Part shown: positions 16,337-25,132 of the stretch, piece after piece
Position numbering within the stretch: the stretch's first letter is position 1
Layout: each line of letters opens with the position of its first letter
From: Xiheibacterium sp038325765
Lineage (GTDB): Bacteria; Myxococcota_A; Polyangia; Nannocystales; Nannocystaceae
NCBI GenBank assembly: GCA_038325765.1
Contig: JBBQJI010000025.1
Span: forward strand, 1-64,000
Reading direction: 5' to 3'
Length of the DNA: 64,000 bases
Made by a program: the position numbers and the translations under genes
The notes under the pieces: generated by a model
The model's input: only the letters and a program-made list of their open reading frames with translations
What the model was told of the DNA's origin: nothing
Database searches by the model: none

Positions 16337-17299
16337 ATGGCGCGACGCAAGCCGTCGTTGCTGCGTCGGGCCCTGACCGCGCGTGGCCGCAGCCTCGAGA
16401 TCACCCGCGCGGGCTGGCTGTTCATCCTGCTGACCTTGGCGGTGGGCTTCGCCGCCATCAACTCGGGTGCGAACCTCCTGCACGCGATCTTCGGCGCTCA
16501 GATGGCGCTGATCGTGGGCAGCGGCATCCTCAGCGAGTCGATGGTCCGCCGCACGGTGGCCCGGCGCGTGGCCAACGGTGAGATCTACGCCGGCCAGGCC
16601 GCCGCGGTGCGGGTCGAGCTGACCAACCTCGATCCGCGCGTCGATGTGTTCTCGGTCAGCGTCGAGGACGACGACCGTGCCGCCACCGACGATGCCTGCG
16701 CGCCGGTGTTCGCGGTGCGCATCGGCGCCGGCTCGATGGTGGTGGCGCCCGCGACGGTGACGCTGTCGCGCCGTGGTCGCCACCCGATGCCCGCCGCAGT
16801 GGTGGCGACGCGATTTCCGTTCGGGCTGTTCGTCAAGCGCCGCGAGCTGCCCCGCGGTGAGCCGCTGCTCGTGTATCCGCGGATTGCACCGGTCGCCACA
16901 CCGCCGGCCGAGCAGCCGCGCACCGAGCAGGGCGATGCAGCCCGGCGCCGCGCCCGTGCCGGCGAATTCTTCGCCCTGCGGGAATACCGGGACGGCGATG
17001 ATCTGCGGCGCATCCACTGGCCTGCGGTCGCCCGCCTCGGCCGCGCGGTGGTGCGCGAGTACGAGTCCGACGGCGATCGTCAGCTCGTGCTCGAGCTGCC
17101 CCGCGGCACCACCGGCGAGGCCGGCTTCGAGCAGGCGGTCGAGCACTGTGCCTCGGTCGCGGTCGCCGCCCTCGGGCGTGACGCGCTCGCGGTCGGGCTG
17201 CGCTACGGCGGCGAGCTGTTGGTGCCGCCCGGCGTCGGCGACGAGCAGCGCCGGCGCGTGCTCGGGGCCCTCGCGGTCGTGGGGGATGCAGCACGATGA
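16337..17299 (+). CDS. DUF58 domain protein
   Basis: A 320-residue protein. Two hydrophobic segments near the N-terminus (GWLFILLTLAVGFAAIN and LLHAIFGAQMALIVGS, residues about 22-60) anchor it. A beta-rich region follows, then the DUF58 signature GEFFALREYRDGDDLRRIHW at about residues 215-234. DUF58 proteins are the constant companions of MoxR ATPases. The ATG lies 4 bases after the moxR stop and the TGA overlaps the next start (ATGA at 17296), so the three genes form one operon. Confidence 0.9.
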   Translation: MARRKPSLLRRALTARGRSLEITRAGWLFILLTLAVGFAAINSGANLLHAIFGAQMALIVGSGILSESMVRRTVARRVANGEIYAGQAAAVRVELTNLDPRVDVFSVSVEDDDRAATDDACAPVFAVRIGAGSMVVAPATVTLSRRGRHPMPAAVVATRFPFGLFVKRRELPRGEPLLVYPRIAPVATPPAEQPRTEQGDAARRRARAGEFFALREYRDGDDLRRIHWPAVARLGRAVVREYESDGDRQLVLELPRGTTGEAGFEQAVEHCASVAVAALGRDALAVGLRYGGELLVPPGVGDEQRRRVLGALAVVGDAAR

Positions 17300-19449
17300 T
17301 CGGCGTCGACGCACCGCTTCTGCGGTTCCGCGACCGCATGAGCCTGGCCCAGATCGCCGTCGCGACGGCGATGGTTGCGATCGCCGATGGCATCGCGCCG
17401 TGGACGTTGGCGCTCGCGGCCGCGCTGTCGGCGTGGGCGTTCCTGCGGCCGCTGCCGCCGGTGATGTCGAAGTCGACCGAGCGGGCGTGGACGCTGGTGG
17501 TCGGCCTCGCCCTCGTCGCGACCCTGTTCCGGGCGTTCAGCACCGCCGAGCTGCTCGACTCCGGCCTCGACTTCCTGTTGCTACTCGTCGTACAGCGCCT
17601 GTTCAATCGCCAACGCGCACGCGAGCACATGCAGCTGCTGTTGCTCGGCACGCTGCTCGTCGTCGCCGGCGCGGTCATCAACGCCGGGCTCAACTATCCG
17701 GTGCTCTTCGCGGTCTACCTGCTCGTCGCGGCGATGACCCTGCTGCTCAACCATCTCGTGGCCGAGGGCGAGCGACTCGGTCCGCGCACCGCGGTCACGC
17801 TCTCGCGCGAGGGCATGCTGGCCCGCGGTTTCCTGTGGCGCGCCGCGGGTCAGGTCGCCGTCATCGCGGCGGTGGGGGCCATCGTCACCTTCGTCGCGTT
17901 CCCGCGCTGGGGCGTCGGTGCATTTTTGCGGGGAGGGCTCGCCCGCGACACCAAGAGCGGCTTCTCGAGCACGGTGGAGCTCGGCGAGTTCGGCCGCATC
18001 AAGTCCGACGCGACCGTCGTGATGCGCATCGAGCCCGATCAGCGCGGCGCCTGGGGCCCGCGCACCGACTGGCATCTGCGCGGCAGCAGCTTCGACGCCT
18101 ACGCATCCGGCCGATGGTTCCACGACCGCGACGTCGAGACCACGATCTCCGCGGGGCCCGGCGGCTACCAGGCGCTGCGAGACCTCCGCGGGGGCCTCCA
18201 GCTCCGCGGGGGTCGCCGCGCCTTGCCCGAGTTGGTAGCGGTGCCGGGTTTCGCCGCCTCCACCGACATGTTGCTGGCCACCGTCACGCTCGAGGACATC
18301 GGCGTCGATGTGCTGTTCGTCCCCAGCGAGCCCATGGCGGTCCGCATGGCGCCGCGCGGCGTCATCGAGGGTACCGCGCGGGTTCGCGGCGGCAAGAGCG
18401 ACGAGATCCGCATCGACAAGCCGCCCGGTCCGATCCGCTATCAGTTCGTGTCGCGCATCGGCACGCCGACCGAGGTCGAGCTCGAGGCCGTGGGCGACCC
18501 GACGGTGCCGCCGGCCTTCGCGGCCTACACCGCGCCGATCCTCGGGCTCTCCGACGAGGTCTCGGCCCTCGCCCACCGCCTCACCACAGGCGCCGTCAGC
18601 CGCCGTGCCAAGGTCGAGGCGATCATGACCCACCTCGGCGGTTTCGCGTACACGCTCGATCTGCAGCCATCGGCGCGGGTGCTCGCAGGCGCCGATCCGC
18701 TCGAAGGTTTCCTGTTCGACACCCAGGCCGGCCACTGCGAGTACTTCGCCTCGGCCGCGGTGGTGCTGCTGCGCCAACTCGGCGTGCCGGCGCGGCTGGT
18801 GAACGGCTACTACGGCGCGCACTACAACACCGTGGGCGAGTACTATGCGGTGCGGCAGGCCGACGCGCACTCGTGGATCGAGGTGCACTTCGGTCGCCTG
18901 GGCTGGGTCACATTCGATCCCACGCCACCGGGCGGCCGCACGTTCGGCGACGACGCCCAGTGGTGGCCGGGCGCATCGGAGTGGATCGACGCGGTGCGCA
19001 ACTCGTACCTCGAGTGGGTCGTCGACTACGATCTGGGCAAGCAGCTCACGCTGTTCGAGAACCTCGGGCTCCGCGACCGACAGGCCGACACTGGTCTCGC
19101 GCGGTGGCGCTGGCTGCTCTACGTGGCAGGCGGCCTCGCGGTTGTCATCGTCGTCGCCGTTCGCCTACGGCAGTGGCGGAGCGTGAGGGTGCAACCCGAA
19201 GCCGCGATCTGGCGCACCGTCACCCGCCGGCTCGCACGCCGCGGGTTCGTGGTCGCGGCGGCCGAGTCCCCGCGGAGTTTCGCCGCACGCATCACCGCGA
19301 CCAACGCTGCGGTCGGCCGCGCGTTCGCGGAGTTCGCCGAGGCCTACGAGGCCCGCCGCTTCGGCCCGACCGCTGGCCTCGCCGATCTGTCGGCCCTGCG
19401 CGCAGCTGCGGCCGGGGTGCTCGCGGCCCTCGCGTCCGCGCGCCGCTGA
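17296..19449 (+). CDS. TgpA-like membrane transglutaminase
   Basis: A 717-residue protein. Residues 1-205 contain about six to seven transmembrane segments, followed by a large extracytoplasmic region and a last hydrophobic segment at about 612-630. The transglutaminase-like domain has the complete triad: Cys481 in AGHCEYFASA, His525 in DAHSWIEVHF and Asp541 in TFDPTPPGG. The architecture matches TgpA, an essential periplasmic transglutaminase-fold protein in Pseudomonas, though the substrate is unknown. It is translated with the DUF58 gene by ATGA overlap. The C-terminal 60 residues resemble the DUF4129 tail of this family. Confidence 0.9.
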   Translation: MIGVDAPLLRFRDRMSLAQIAVATAMVAIADGIAPWTLALAAALSAWAFLRPLPPVMSKSTERAWTLVVGLALVATLFRAFSTAELLDSGLDFLLLLVVQRLFNRQRAREHMQLLLLGTLLVVAGAVINAGLNYPVLFAVYLLVAAMTLLLNHLVAEGERLGPRTAVTLSREGMLARGFLWRAAGQVAVIAAVGAIVTFVAFPRWGVGAFLRGGLARDTKSGFSSTVELGEFGRIKSDATVVMRIEPDQRGAWGPRTDWHLRGSSFDAYASGRWFHDRDVETTISAGPGGYQALRDLRGGLQLRGGRRALPELVAVPGFAASTDMLLATVTLEDIGVDVLFVPSEPMAVRMAPRGVIEGTARVRGGKSDEIRIDKPPGPIRYQFVSRIGTPTEVELEAVGDPTVPPAFAAYTAPILGLSDEVSALAHRLTTGAVSRRAKVEAIMTHLGGFAYTLDLQPSARVLAGADPLEGFLFDTQAGHCEYFASAAVVLLRQLGVPARLVNGYYGAHYNTVGEYYAVRQADAHSWIEVHFGRLGWVTFDPTPPGGRTFGDDAQWWPGASEWIDAVRNSYLEWVVDYDLGKQLTLFENLGLRDRQADTGLARWRWLLYVAGGLAVVIVVAVRLRQWRSVRVQPEAAIWRTVTRRLARRGFVVAAAESPRSFAARITATNAAVGRAFAEFAEAYEARRFGPTAGLADLSALRAAAAGVLAALASARR

Positions 19450-19481
19450 GAGAGCGTCAGTTCCGGGCCCAACAACCCGCA

Positions 19482-19543
19482 CGGGGCCCAGCCGGGGGCC
19501 CAGCCGGGGGCCCAGCCGGGGGCCAGCCGCGGGGGCCAGCCGG
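19482..19543. repeat. Short GC-rich tandem repeat (about 12 bp unit)
   Basis: About five imperfect copies of GGGGGCCCAGCC lie in the gap between the transglutaminase gene and the SDR gene. GGGCCC is self-complementary, so the block can fold. No T-run follows. The rest of 19450-19586 shows nothing recognisable. Confidence 0.75.
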
Positions 19544-19586
19544 GTTGGGCTTGCCGGGTTGGCGCTGGGGCGCGCATGGTGCAGGC

Positions 19587-20348
19587 ATGACGCCGAGCCC
19601 GCTCGTCGACCAGGTCGCCCTCGTCACCGGTGCGAGCAGCGGGATCGGGGAGGCCATCGCGCGCATGCTCGCGGCCCACGGTGCCCATGTCGTCGCGCTG
19701 GCGCGCCGTGTCGATCGCCTCGCGCGGCTCGGCGATGCCCTGCGCGAGCAACATCCACGCGCGAAGTTCACCGCGATCGGCTGCGATCTCCGCGACACCG
19801 ATGCGCTGGTCGCCGCGTTCGATCGCGTCCGTGACGAGCTCGGCGGTGCCCGCATCCTCGTCAACAACGCCGGGCTCGGCCGCGACGCGCCGCTGTGCAG
19901 CGGCGACACCGCCCACTTCCGCGAGATGCTCGACGTCAACGTGCTAGCCCTCGCGGTGTGCACCCGCGAGGCCGTGGGTCACATGCTCGCGCGCGGCGAT
20001 GTCGGGCACATCGTCCACATCTCGTCGATGGCCGCGCACCGAGTGCCCCAAGGCGGCGGCATGTATGCCGCGAGCAAGTTCGCGGTGCGGGCCCTGCTCG
20101 AGGGGCTGCGGCAGGAGCTGCGCGACCGGGGCAGCCGGATCCGGGTCGGCGCGGTGAGCCCCGGCTACGTGCGCACCGAATTCGCGGAGGTCCAATCCGG
20201 CAGTGCAGAGGCCGCCGGGCGCACCTATGGCCGCTTCACCGTGCTCGACGTCGCCGACGTCGCCGACGTGGTCCGGGGCATGCTCGTGGCGCCGGACCAC
20301 GTGCAGATCCACGACGTGCTGATGCGATCGGTCGAGCAGCCGGATTGA
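19587..20348 (+). CDS. Short-chain dehydrogenase/reductase
   Basis: A 253-residue classical SDR. The cofactor motif TGASSGIG is at about residues 14-21, NNAG at about 92-95, and the catalytic residues are Ser in HISSMAAH (about 147), Tyr160 and Lys164 (YAASK). The residue after the second strand (ALARRVDRL) has Arg, which favours NADP(H). The YdfG-like pattern of length and motifs suggests an oxidoreductase for small hydroxy acids or ketones, but the substrate cannot be fixed. Long open frames extend upstream through the other genes in this phase and are not real. The stop lies 10 bases from the convergent metalloprotease stop. Confidence 0.9.
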   Translation: MTPSPLVDQVALVTGASSGIGEAIARMLAAHGAHVVALARRVDRLARLGDALREQHPRAKFTAIGCDLRDTDALVAAFDRVRDELGGARILVNNAGLGRDAPLCSGDTAHFREMLDVNVLALAVCTREAVGHMLARGDVGHIVHISSMAAHRVPQGGGMYAASKFAVRALLEGLRQELRDRGSRIRVGAVSPGYVRTEFAEVQSGSAEAAGRTYGRFTVLDVADVADVVRGMLVAPDHVQIHDVLMRSVEQPD

Positions 20349-20358
20349 TCGACGACGC

Positions 20359-22017
20359 TCAGGGCGCGGTGCCCAGCGTCAGCGTCACGGGGCCCGTGGC
20401 GACCGCGTCGATGGGCTGACGGTGCTCACCGGTCACGCGGGTCGCCGCCTGCAGGCGCGCGACGTCGAGGCCCGCGGGCAGCGGCGCCACCACGTTGTAG
20501 CTGCCATCCTCGCCCATCTTGCCGATCGTCACGTCCACGGCGTACGCGATGCCGTCGCCGTCGACGAGTTCGATGCGCTCGGCGAAGCTCGGCGCGCGGG
20601 AACCCACGGTGCCCGGCGTCACGAACCAGTACGGATCGCCGCCTTCGGCGTCGTGCAGACCCACGAGCAGCGAGCCGGCGGGTTCCTCCGCGCCGCCCCA
20701 GTCGGCCGCGTCCCAGGTGGTGATCTCGCGGATGTACGGCACCACCTGCCGCCAGCCCCAGTCCGACACCCACGTGTTGCCGCAGTAGGTCATGTAGTCC
20801 TTGGCGACATCGGGCTTGTAGAGCTGATTCCACGCCACGACGTCGAAGCCCCACACGCCGATGACCCCGCCTTGGTACGGGTACAGCGGCGTGGTGCCGC
20901 CCTCGTCGCCATTGCACGCGACGTGGCGTCGGCCTTGGGTGTGGCCGATCTCGTGCACGAAGGTGTCTGCGGTCGCGCCGATGCTGCCGTAGAAGCGGCC
21001 GACGGCGACGCGCGACCAGGCGTTGCCGGGGCTGGGCGGTCCGGGGATGTCGATGGCTTGGCCACCGACACCATCGGGCCCGCCATCGCACGGCTGCACG
21101 AGCCCATAGTAGTAGACGCCCGGATCGGCGCCGTCGGACTCGCGCAGCCCGGCGAGCTCGCCGAGCAGACCGTTGAACGAGCCCAGATCGTCGGTCCACG
21201 TGATCGGCGCCCGCACTGTCACCTCGATGTCGTTCACCGGGTTCTGGGCGAACAGCGCGTCGCTCAGGGCCGTGGCCGCCGCCTCGTCGAGTTCGGGGGC
21301 CGCGGGGCAGCCGCCGCCGAGATCGTGGCGCACGGGGACCAGCACCACCCGCAGCCGCATGTCCGTCGCCTCGAGGCCGATGAACGCCGGCGTCTCGGGG
21401 AACGCGAGGGGCTCGGCCACCTCGGGCAGCGACTCGTAGCCGTCCGGGCCGGTCTCCCACACCGTGATCTGGAACTGCGTGAGCGGGCCGAGCAACTCGG
21501 CGGGGATGCCGAACCAAAACGTGTCATCGAGCACCGAGAGATTGCTGTCGCCGTCGACCCACAGCCGCTTCGTGGCGAACTCCGACGTGCCATCGTCGAA
21601 GAACAGCTCGAGGCGGGCCTCGATGAGACGCGGGGTGAACCCGGGATCGACGGCCCACGCCGCGCGCACCAGCATGCTGCGGTTGGCGAACAGCTCGGCG
21701 TTGCGGCCGCTGCCATCGACCCATGCGCCATCGCGGAAGATCGGCACGCCCACGCCTTGGTTCGCCTCGACGCCGGTGATCGTGATGCCGCGGGCCGCCA
21801 CCGGCACGAACGGCTCTCCCGTCGACGACGACGCGTCGGCCGAGCCACCGTCGGTCGAGCCCTCGCCATCCGGATCGGTGGCCGCTGCAGTGGCGCCCGA
21901 GCTGTCCGCCGACGCCGTCGTCCCGTCGGCGACGCCCTCCGCGGCGTCGATCGACTCGTCGGGCGCACAGGCAAGGATCGCGGCGGTGAGTAGGAATCTT
22001 GGGCGCATCACGGCCAT
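20359..22017 (-). CDS. Metzincin-like zinc metalloprotease lipoprotein
   Basis: A 552-residue protein. ATG at 22017 or at 22008 (three residues in) is possible. The signal FLLTAAILAC suggests lipidation, followed by a Ser/Thr/Asp/Gly linker (about 20-70) typical of myxobacterial surface proteins. Residues 75-330 are beta-rich. The zinc site HEIGHTQGRRH (His355, His359, His365) has the full HEXXHXXGXXH form, and a Met-turn (DYMTYCG) follows some 40 residues later. Together these define the metzincin clan, so it is likely an active surface endopeptidase. The region after it (GWRQVVPYIREI) is unassigned. Its targets are unknown. It is convergent with the SDR gene. Confidence 0.82.
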   Translation of the reverse strand: MAVMRPRFLLTAAILACAPDESIDAAEGVADGTTASADSSGATAAATDPDGEGSTDGGSADASSSTGEPFVPVAARGITITGVEANQGVGVPIFRDGAWVDGSGRNAELFANRSMLVRAAWAVDPGFTPRLIEARLELFFDDGTSEFATKRLWVDGDSNLSVLDDTFWFGIPAELLGPLTQFQITVWETGPDGYESLPEVAEPLAFPETPAFIGLEATDMRLRVVLVPVRHDLGGGCPAAPELDEAAATALSDALFAQNPVNDIEVTVRAPITWTDDLGSFNGLLGELAGLRESDGADPGVYYYGLVQPCDGGPDGVGGQAIDIPGPPSPGNAWSRVAVGRFYGSIGATADTFVHEIGHTQGRRHVACNGDEGGTTPLYPYQGGVIGVWGFDVVAWNQLYKPDVAKDYMTYCGNTWVSDWGWRQVVPYIREITTWDAADWGGAEEPAGSLLVGLHDAEGGDPYWFVTPGTVGSRAPSFAERIELVDGDGIAYAVDVTIGKMGEDGSYNVVAPLPAGLDVARLQAATRVTGEHRQPIDAVATGPVTLTLGTAP

Positions 22018-22172
22018 GCAAGAGTAATGGTAGGAGAGGCGAGCCGCGTGCGGCCGAGTGCCGCACCACCGCTTCGCGCCATACCGCCCGCTCCGGGGGC
22101 GTTCGGCCGACGGGCGCGCGTCCGCGGGCCGGGGCGGCGAGGTGCCCGCGGCGCCCTGGGCGGGGCCTGTCG

Positions 22173-22889
22173 TCAGCGGAGATCTTCGGACTCGGCGACG
22201 CGGCGCTCGAACGCCGGGTCGAGGGCGACGCGGACCAGTCCGCGGGCGAGCGTCGCAGCATCGGTCGACCGATAGCGATCCCGCAGCCGCGACGCCCCGA
22301 GCACACCGAGGGTGGCGAGCACGCCGTCGCCCACCGCGGCGCCGAGGCGCTCGAGGGGCCGCGACTCGTCACGATCGCTGCCGGTGATGAACGAGGGCCG
22401 GGCGATGGTCCACGGCAGTCCGCTGTCGCGCAGCGCCGCCTCGCTGCGGGCACGGGCCGCCGCATAGGCGCTGCGTGAATCCTGGCTCACGCCCGCGGCC
22501 GAGAGGTAGACAAAGCGCGGTCGCGGCGAGCAGCCCAGCGCCGCGTCGACGAGCCACTTGGTGAGACCGTAGTCGACGCGCGCGTAGGCCTGCTGGGCGG
22601 CCATGCCCTCGGTGCGGGCGCGGGCGCGGGTGGTGCCGAGCAGCGCGAACACCAGGCTCGGCGAGATCCGGCGCACCGACGCCGCGATCGCCTCGGCCTC
22701 CCACGGGGTGCGGTCGACCTCGGCGCCGATCTCGGTGAAGCGCGCGCGGTGCTCGTCGCCCCGCGCCGAATCGGGGCGTACGTGGGCGACGACCGCGATG
22801 CCGCGGCCACGCAGCGCCTCGACGACCGCGCGACCGGTGTAGCCGGTGGCGCCGGCGACGAACGCTCGGGCTGCGAGGGCATCGACCAT
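22173..22889 (-). CDS. NAD(P)-binding atypical SDR (NmrA/epimerase-like)
   Basis: A 238-residue protein from ATG 22889. The long upstream frame is antisense to the M28 gene. The Rossmann motif VAGATGYTGRAVVEAL at about residues 10-25 has the G-x-x-G-x-x-G pattern of atypical SDRs. FVYLSAAGV (about 114-122) and YAAARARSEAALRDSGLPW (about 130-148) correspond to the strand-beta5 and YxxxK-like helix region, though Lys is replaced by Arg (YAAAR), so catalysis is doubtful. A regulatory or redox-sensing role as in NmrA is possible. It is divergent from the M28 peptidase across an 87-base gap. The 155 bases downstream hold nothing recognisable. Confidence 0.8.
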   Translation of the reverse strand: MVDALAARAFVAGATGYTGRAVVEALRGRGIAVVAHVRPDSARGDEHRARFTEIGAEVDRTPWEAEAIAASVRRISPSLVFALLGTTRARARTEGMAAQQAYARVDYGLTKWLVDAALGCSPRPRFVYLSAAGVSQDSRSAYAAARARSEAALRDSGLPWTIARPSFITGSDRDESRPLERLGAAVGDGVLATLGVLGASRLRDRYRSTDAATLARGLVRVALDPAFERRVAESEDLR

Positions 22890-22976
22890 GACGCGCGGCA
22901 GGGTATCACCCGCCGCGGGGGGACCGTCCGGGCAGATTTGCCTGGGGCGCGCGGCGAACGTACCGTCGGTGAGTCC

Positions 22977-24425
22977 ATGCACCGCGCACGCCCGCCGCTC
23001 GCCGTGGTCGCGCTCGCCTGCGCGTGCAGCACGAAGCTCACGCTCCCCGGACCGGCGACACCACCTGCGCCGGGCTCCGCCGCAGATCGGTCGTCCGCGT
23101 CGATGGGCCGCACCGGCCCGGGCGACGTGCCCAGCGTCGAGCCACCGCCGGGGATCGCCCGCGTCCTCGCCGAGATCGATCCCGGGCGCATCCGCCACGA
23201 CGTGGATCGACTCGCCGCGTTCGGTACCCGCCACACACTGTCGACGACGACCGATCCCGTGCGGGGAATCGGCGCGGCGCGGACATGGATCGCCTCACGC
23301 CTGCGCGAGGCGGCGGTCGATCGCGGCGATGTGCCGGCGCTCACGGTCGCCTTCGACACCCACAGTATCGGCGCCGACGGTCGTCGGGTCACGCGCGACG
23401 TCGACGTCGTGAACGTCGTCGGCACCTTGCCCGGTGCCCTGCCCGCCGCCGCTGGGCGCCACTACTACGTCGTCGCCCACTACGACTCGCGCGGCAGCGA
23501 CGTGCTCGACGCCGAGGGCGAAGCTCCCGGCGCCAACGATGACGCCTCGGGTGTCGCCGTGCTGCTCGAGCTCGCGCGCGTGCTCGCACCGCGGCGGCTC
23601 GACGCGACCGTGGTCCTGCTCGCGACCGCCGGCGAGGAGCAGGGCCTGCTCGGCGCCCGCGCCCACGCCGAGGCAGCGGCCCGCGCCGGGCTCGATCTCC
23701 GCGCGGTGCTCAGCTTCGACATCGTCGGCGATCCGCGGGTGCCAGCTGGCGCGCCCCGGGCCGACGGGATCCGCCTGTTCTCCGAGGGGCTGCCGGCCAA
23801 CGCCACCGACCACGCGGCGATCCGCAGCCAAGGCGGTGAGAGCGACTCGCCCTCGCGCGAGTTGGCGCGCCACATCGCCACCATGGGCGCGTGGCACGGC
23901 ACCGCAGTGCAACCGGCGCTCGTCTTCCGTCCCGATCGTTTCCTGCGCGGCGGCGACCACACGCCCTTCAACGCGCTCGGCGTCGCGGCGGTGCGCTTCA
24001 CCGAATTCGGTGAGCACTATGATCGCCAACACCAAGATCCGCGCGTCGAGGGCGGCCGCCGCTTCGGCGACAGCCCAGAGTTCGTCGAACCAACCTACGT
24101 CGCCGATGTCACGCGCCTCGCCGCCGTCGCGATCATCCACCTCGCCAACGCGCCGTCTGCCCCCGGCAATGCCCGCATTGTCGCGCTTGCCCTCACCCAC
24201 GACACGCGGCTGCGCTGGGACGCCGCCCCCGAGCCCGATGTCGCCGGCTACGAGGTGGTTTGGCGTCCGACCACCGCCGCCGTCTGGGAGTACGTCCGGG
24301 ATGTCGGCGCCGCCACCGAGATCACCCTGCCGGTGCACAAGGACGAACATCTCTTCGGCGTGCGCAGCTACGATGCGGAGGGCTACCGCAGCGAGGTCGC
24401 CTTCTGCGGCGTCGAGCGCGGATGA
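22977..24425 (+). CDS. Secreted M28-family peptidase with C-terminal Fn3-like domain
   Basis: A 482-residue protein from ATG 22977 with a short signal (LAVVALACACS) and probable lipidation. M28 aminopeptidases use two zinc ions. The ligands are visible: His168/Asp170 in AHYDSRG, Asp188 in GANDDASG, the catalytic Glu pair 220/221 in AGEEQGLLG, an Asp in FDIVGD, and a last His in GGDHTPF. The C-terminal 90 residues (ALTHDTRLRWDAAPEPDVAGYEVVWR) look like a fibronectin type III domain. It probably trims peptides outside the cell or in the periplasm, in keeping with a predatory lifestyle, but that is inference. Confidence 0.88.
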   Translation: MHRARPPLAVVALACACSTKLTLPGPATPPAPGSAADRSSASMGRTGPGDVPSVEPPPGIARVLAEIDPGRIRHDVDRLAAFGTRHTLSTTTDPVRGIGAARTWIASRLREAAVDRGDVPALTVAFDTHSIGADGRRVTRDVDVVNVVGTLPGALPAAAGRHYYVVAHYDSRGSDVLDAEGEAPGANDDASGVAVLLELARVLAPRRLDATVVLLATAGEEQGLLGARAHAEAAARAGLDLRAVLSFDIVGDPRVPAGAPRADGIRLFSEGLPANATDHAAIRSQGGESDSPSRELARHIATMGAWHGTAVQPALVFRPDRFLRGGDHTPFNALGVAAVRFTEFGEHYDRQHQDPRVEGGRRFGDSPEFVEPTYVADVTRLAAVAIIHLANAPSAPGNARIVALALTHDTRLRWDAAPEPDVAGYEVVWRPTTAAVWEYVRDVGAATEITLPVHKDEHLFGVRSYDAEGYRSEVAFCGVERG

Positions 24426-24452
24426 ATCCAGCGGTGACGAGCAGCCAGGGGA

Positions 24453-25052
24453 CTAGCGCTCGCGCGGCACACTGGCCGCAAGACCGAACGCCGCCGCCAG
24501 GGTCCCGTGCAACCACAGGCCCGGCGCCGCGCCACCGCCCAGCCACTGCAGCTCGAACCACCCGAACATCGCGACGGTGAGCAGCGCGCCCCAACGGATG
24601 AAGAAGCCGGTGTCGCGGCGGTGATCGGGCACCGAGGGGCTGGCCACGCGGTGGACGAAGAACAGCAGCGACACGACCGCGAAGCCGATGATCGCCTGGG
24701 GCGCCCGGATCTCGCCCTCGCCTTGGATCTCCCCGCCTTGGCGCAGGACGATGAGCGCGAGCAGCACGAGCTCGGTCTGCAGCAGGGCGACCCACGCCCG
24801 GACGAGCGCGGCGCCATACGGTCCGCCGCGCCCGGACGCCCAAACCGCGGCGAACCCGAAGCCATGGGGCGCGCCGAACACCACCGCGAACAGCAGGCCC
24901 TGCAACCAGTCCCTGCCGACGAGCTCCACGATCACGCGGGCCAATGTCGCATCGTCTTCGGGCGACAGCGGCAGCCAGATCGCGGCACCGAGCGCTGCGG
25001 CCATGAGCGTGACGCGGAACGGCAACCTCGCGGCGCTGATGTCGGCGGGCAT
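24453..25052 (-). CDS. Small polytopic membrane protein
   Basis: A 199-residue protein from ATG 25052. The longer frame upstream is Arg-rich and looks non-coding. There are five to six hydrophobic segments: about residues 10-25, 45-65, 72-90, 98-115, 130-145 and 165-190. The stretch APHGFGFAAVW followed by a Gln-containing helix (LLQTELVLLALIV) resembles the HupE/UreJ_2 membrane family, but the match is weak. I would not assign metal transport. It lies downstream of a large lipoprotein gene on the same strand, separated by an unusual alternating purine-pyrimidine palindrome. Confidence 0.65.
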   Translation of the reverse strand: MPADISAARLPFRVTLMAAALGAAIWLPLSPEDDATLARVIVELVGRDWLQGLLFAVVFGAPHGFGFAAVWASGRGGPYGAALVRAWVALLQTELVLLALIVLRQGGEIQGEGEIRAPQAIIGFAVVSLLFFVHRVASPSVPDHRRDTGFFIRWGALLTVAMFGWFELQWLGGGAAPGLWLHGTLAAAFGLAASVPRER

Positions 25053-25076
25053 CGTCCGAGCGTACGCCTGCTCGAA

Positions 25077-25094
25077 CGCGCGTGCACGCGCGCG
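25077..25094. repeat. Perfect 16-bp palindrome in an alternating purine-pyrimidine tract
   Basis: CGCGCGTGCACGCGCG (25077-25092) is a perfect palindrome inside an 18-base strictly alternating purine-pyrimidine run. A second GTGCACGCGCGC copy follows at about 25098. Such tracts can adopt Z-DNA. It sits in the 80-base gap between two same-strand genes. Confidence 0.6.
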
Positions 25095-25132
25095 GCCGTG
25101 CACGCGCGCAGTCGCGTGTCGCGGCGCGGAGT

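Noticed and set aside
16773..19586. Long upstream extension of the SDR frame on the plus strand
   Set aside because: It runs out of phase through DUF58 and the transglutaminase, is Arg-rich, and family members begin at ATG 19587.
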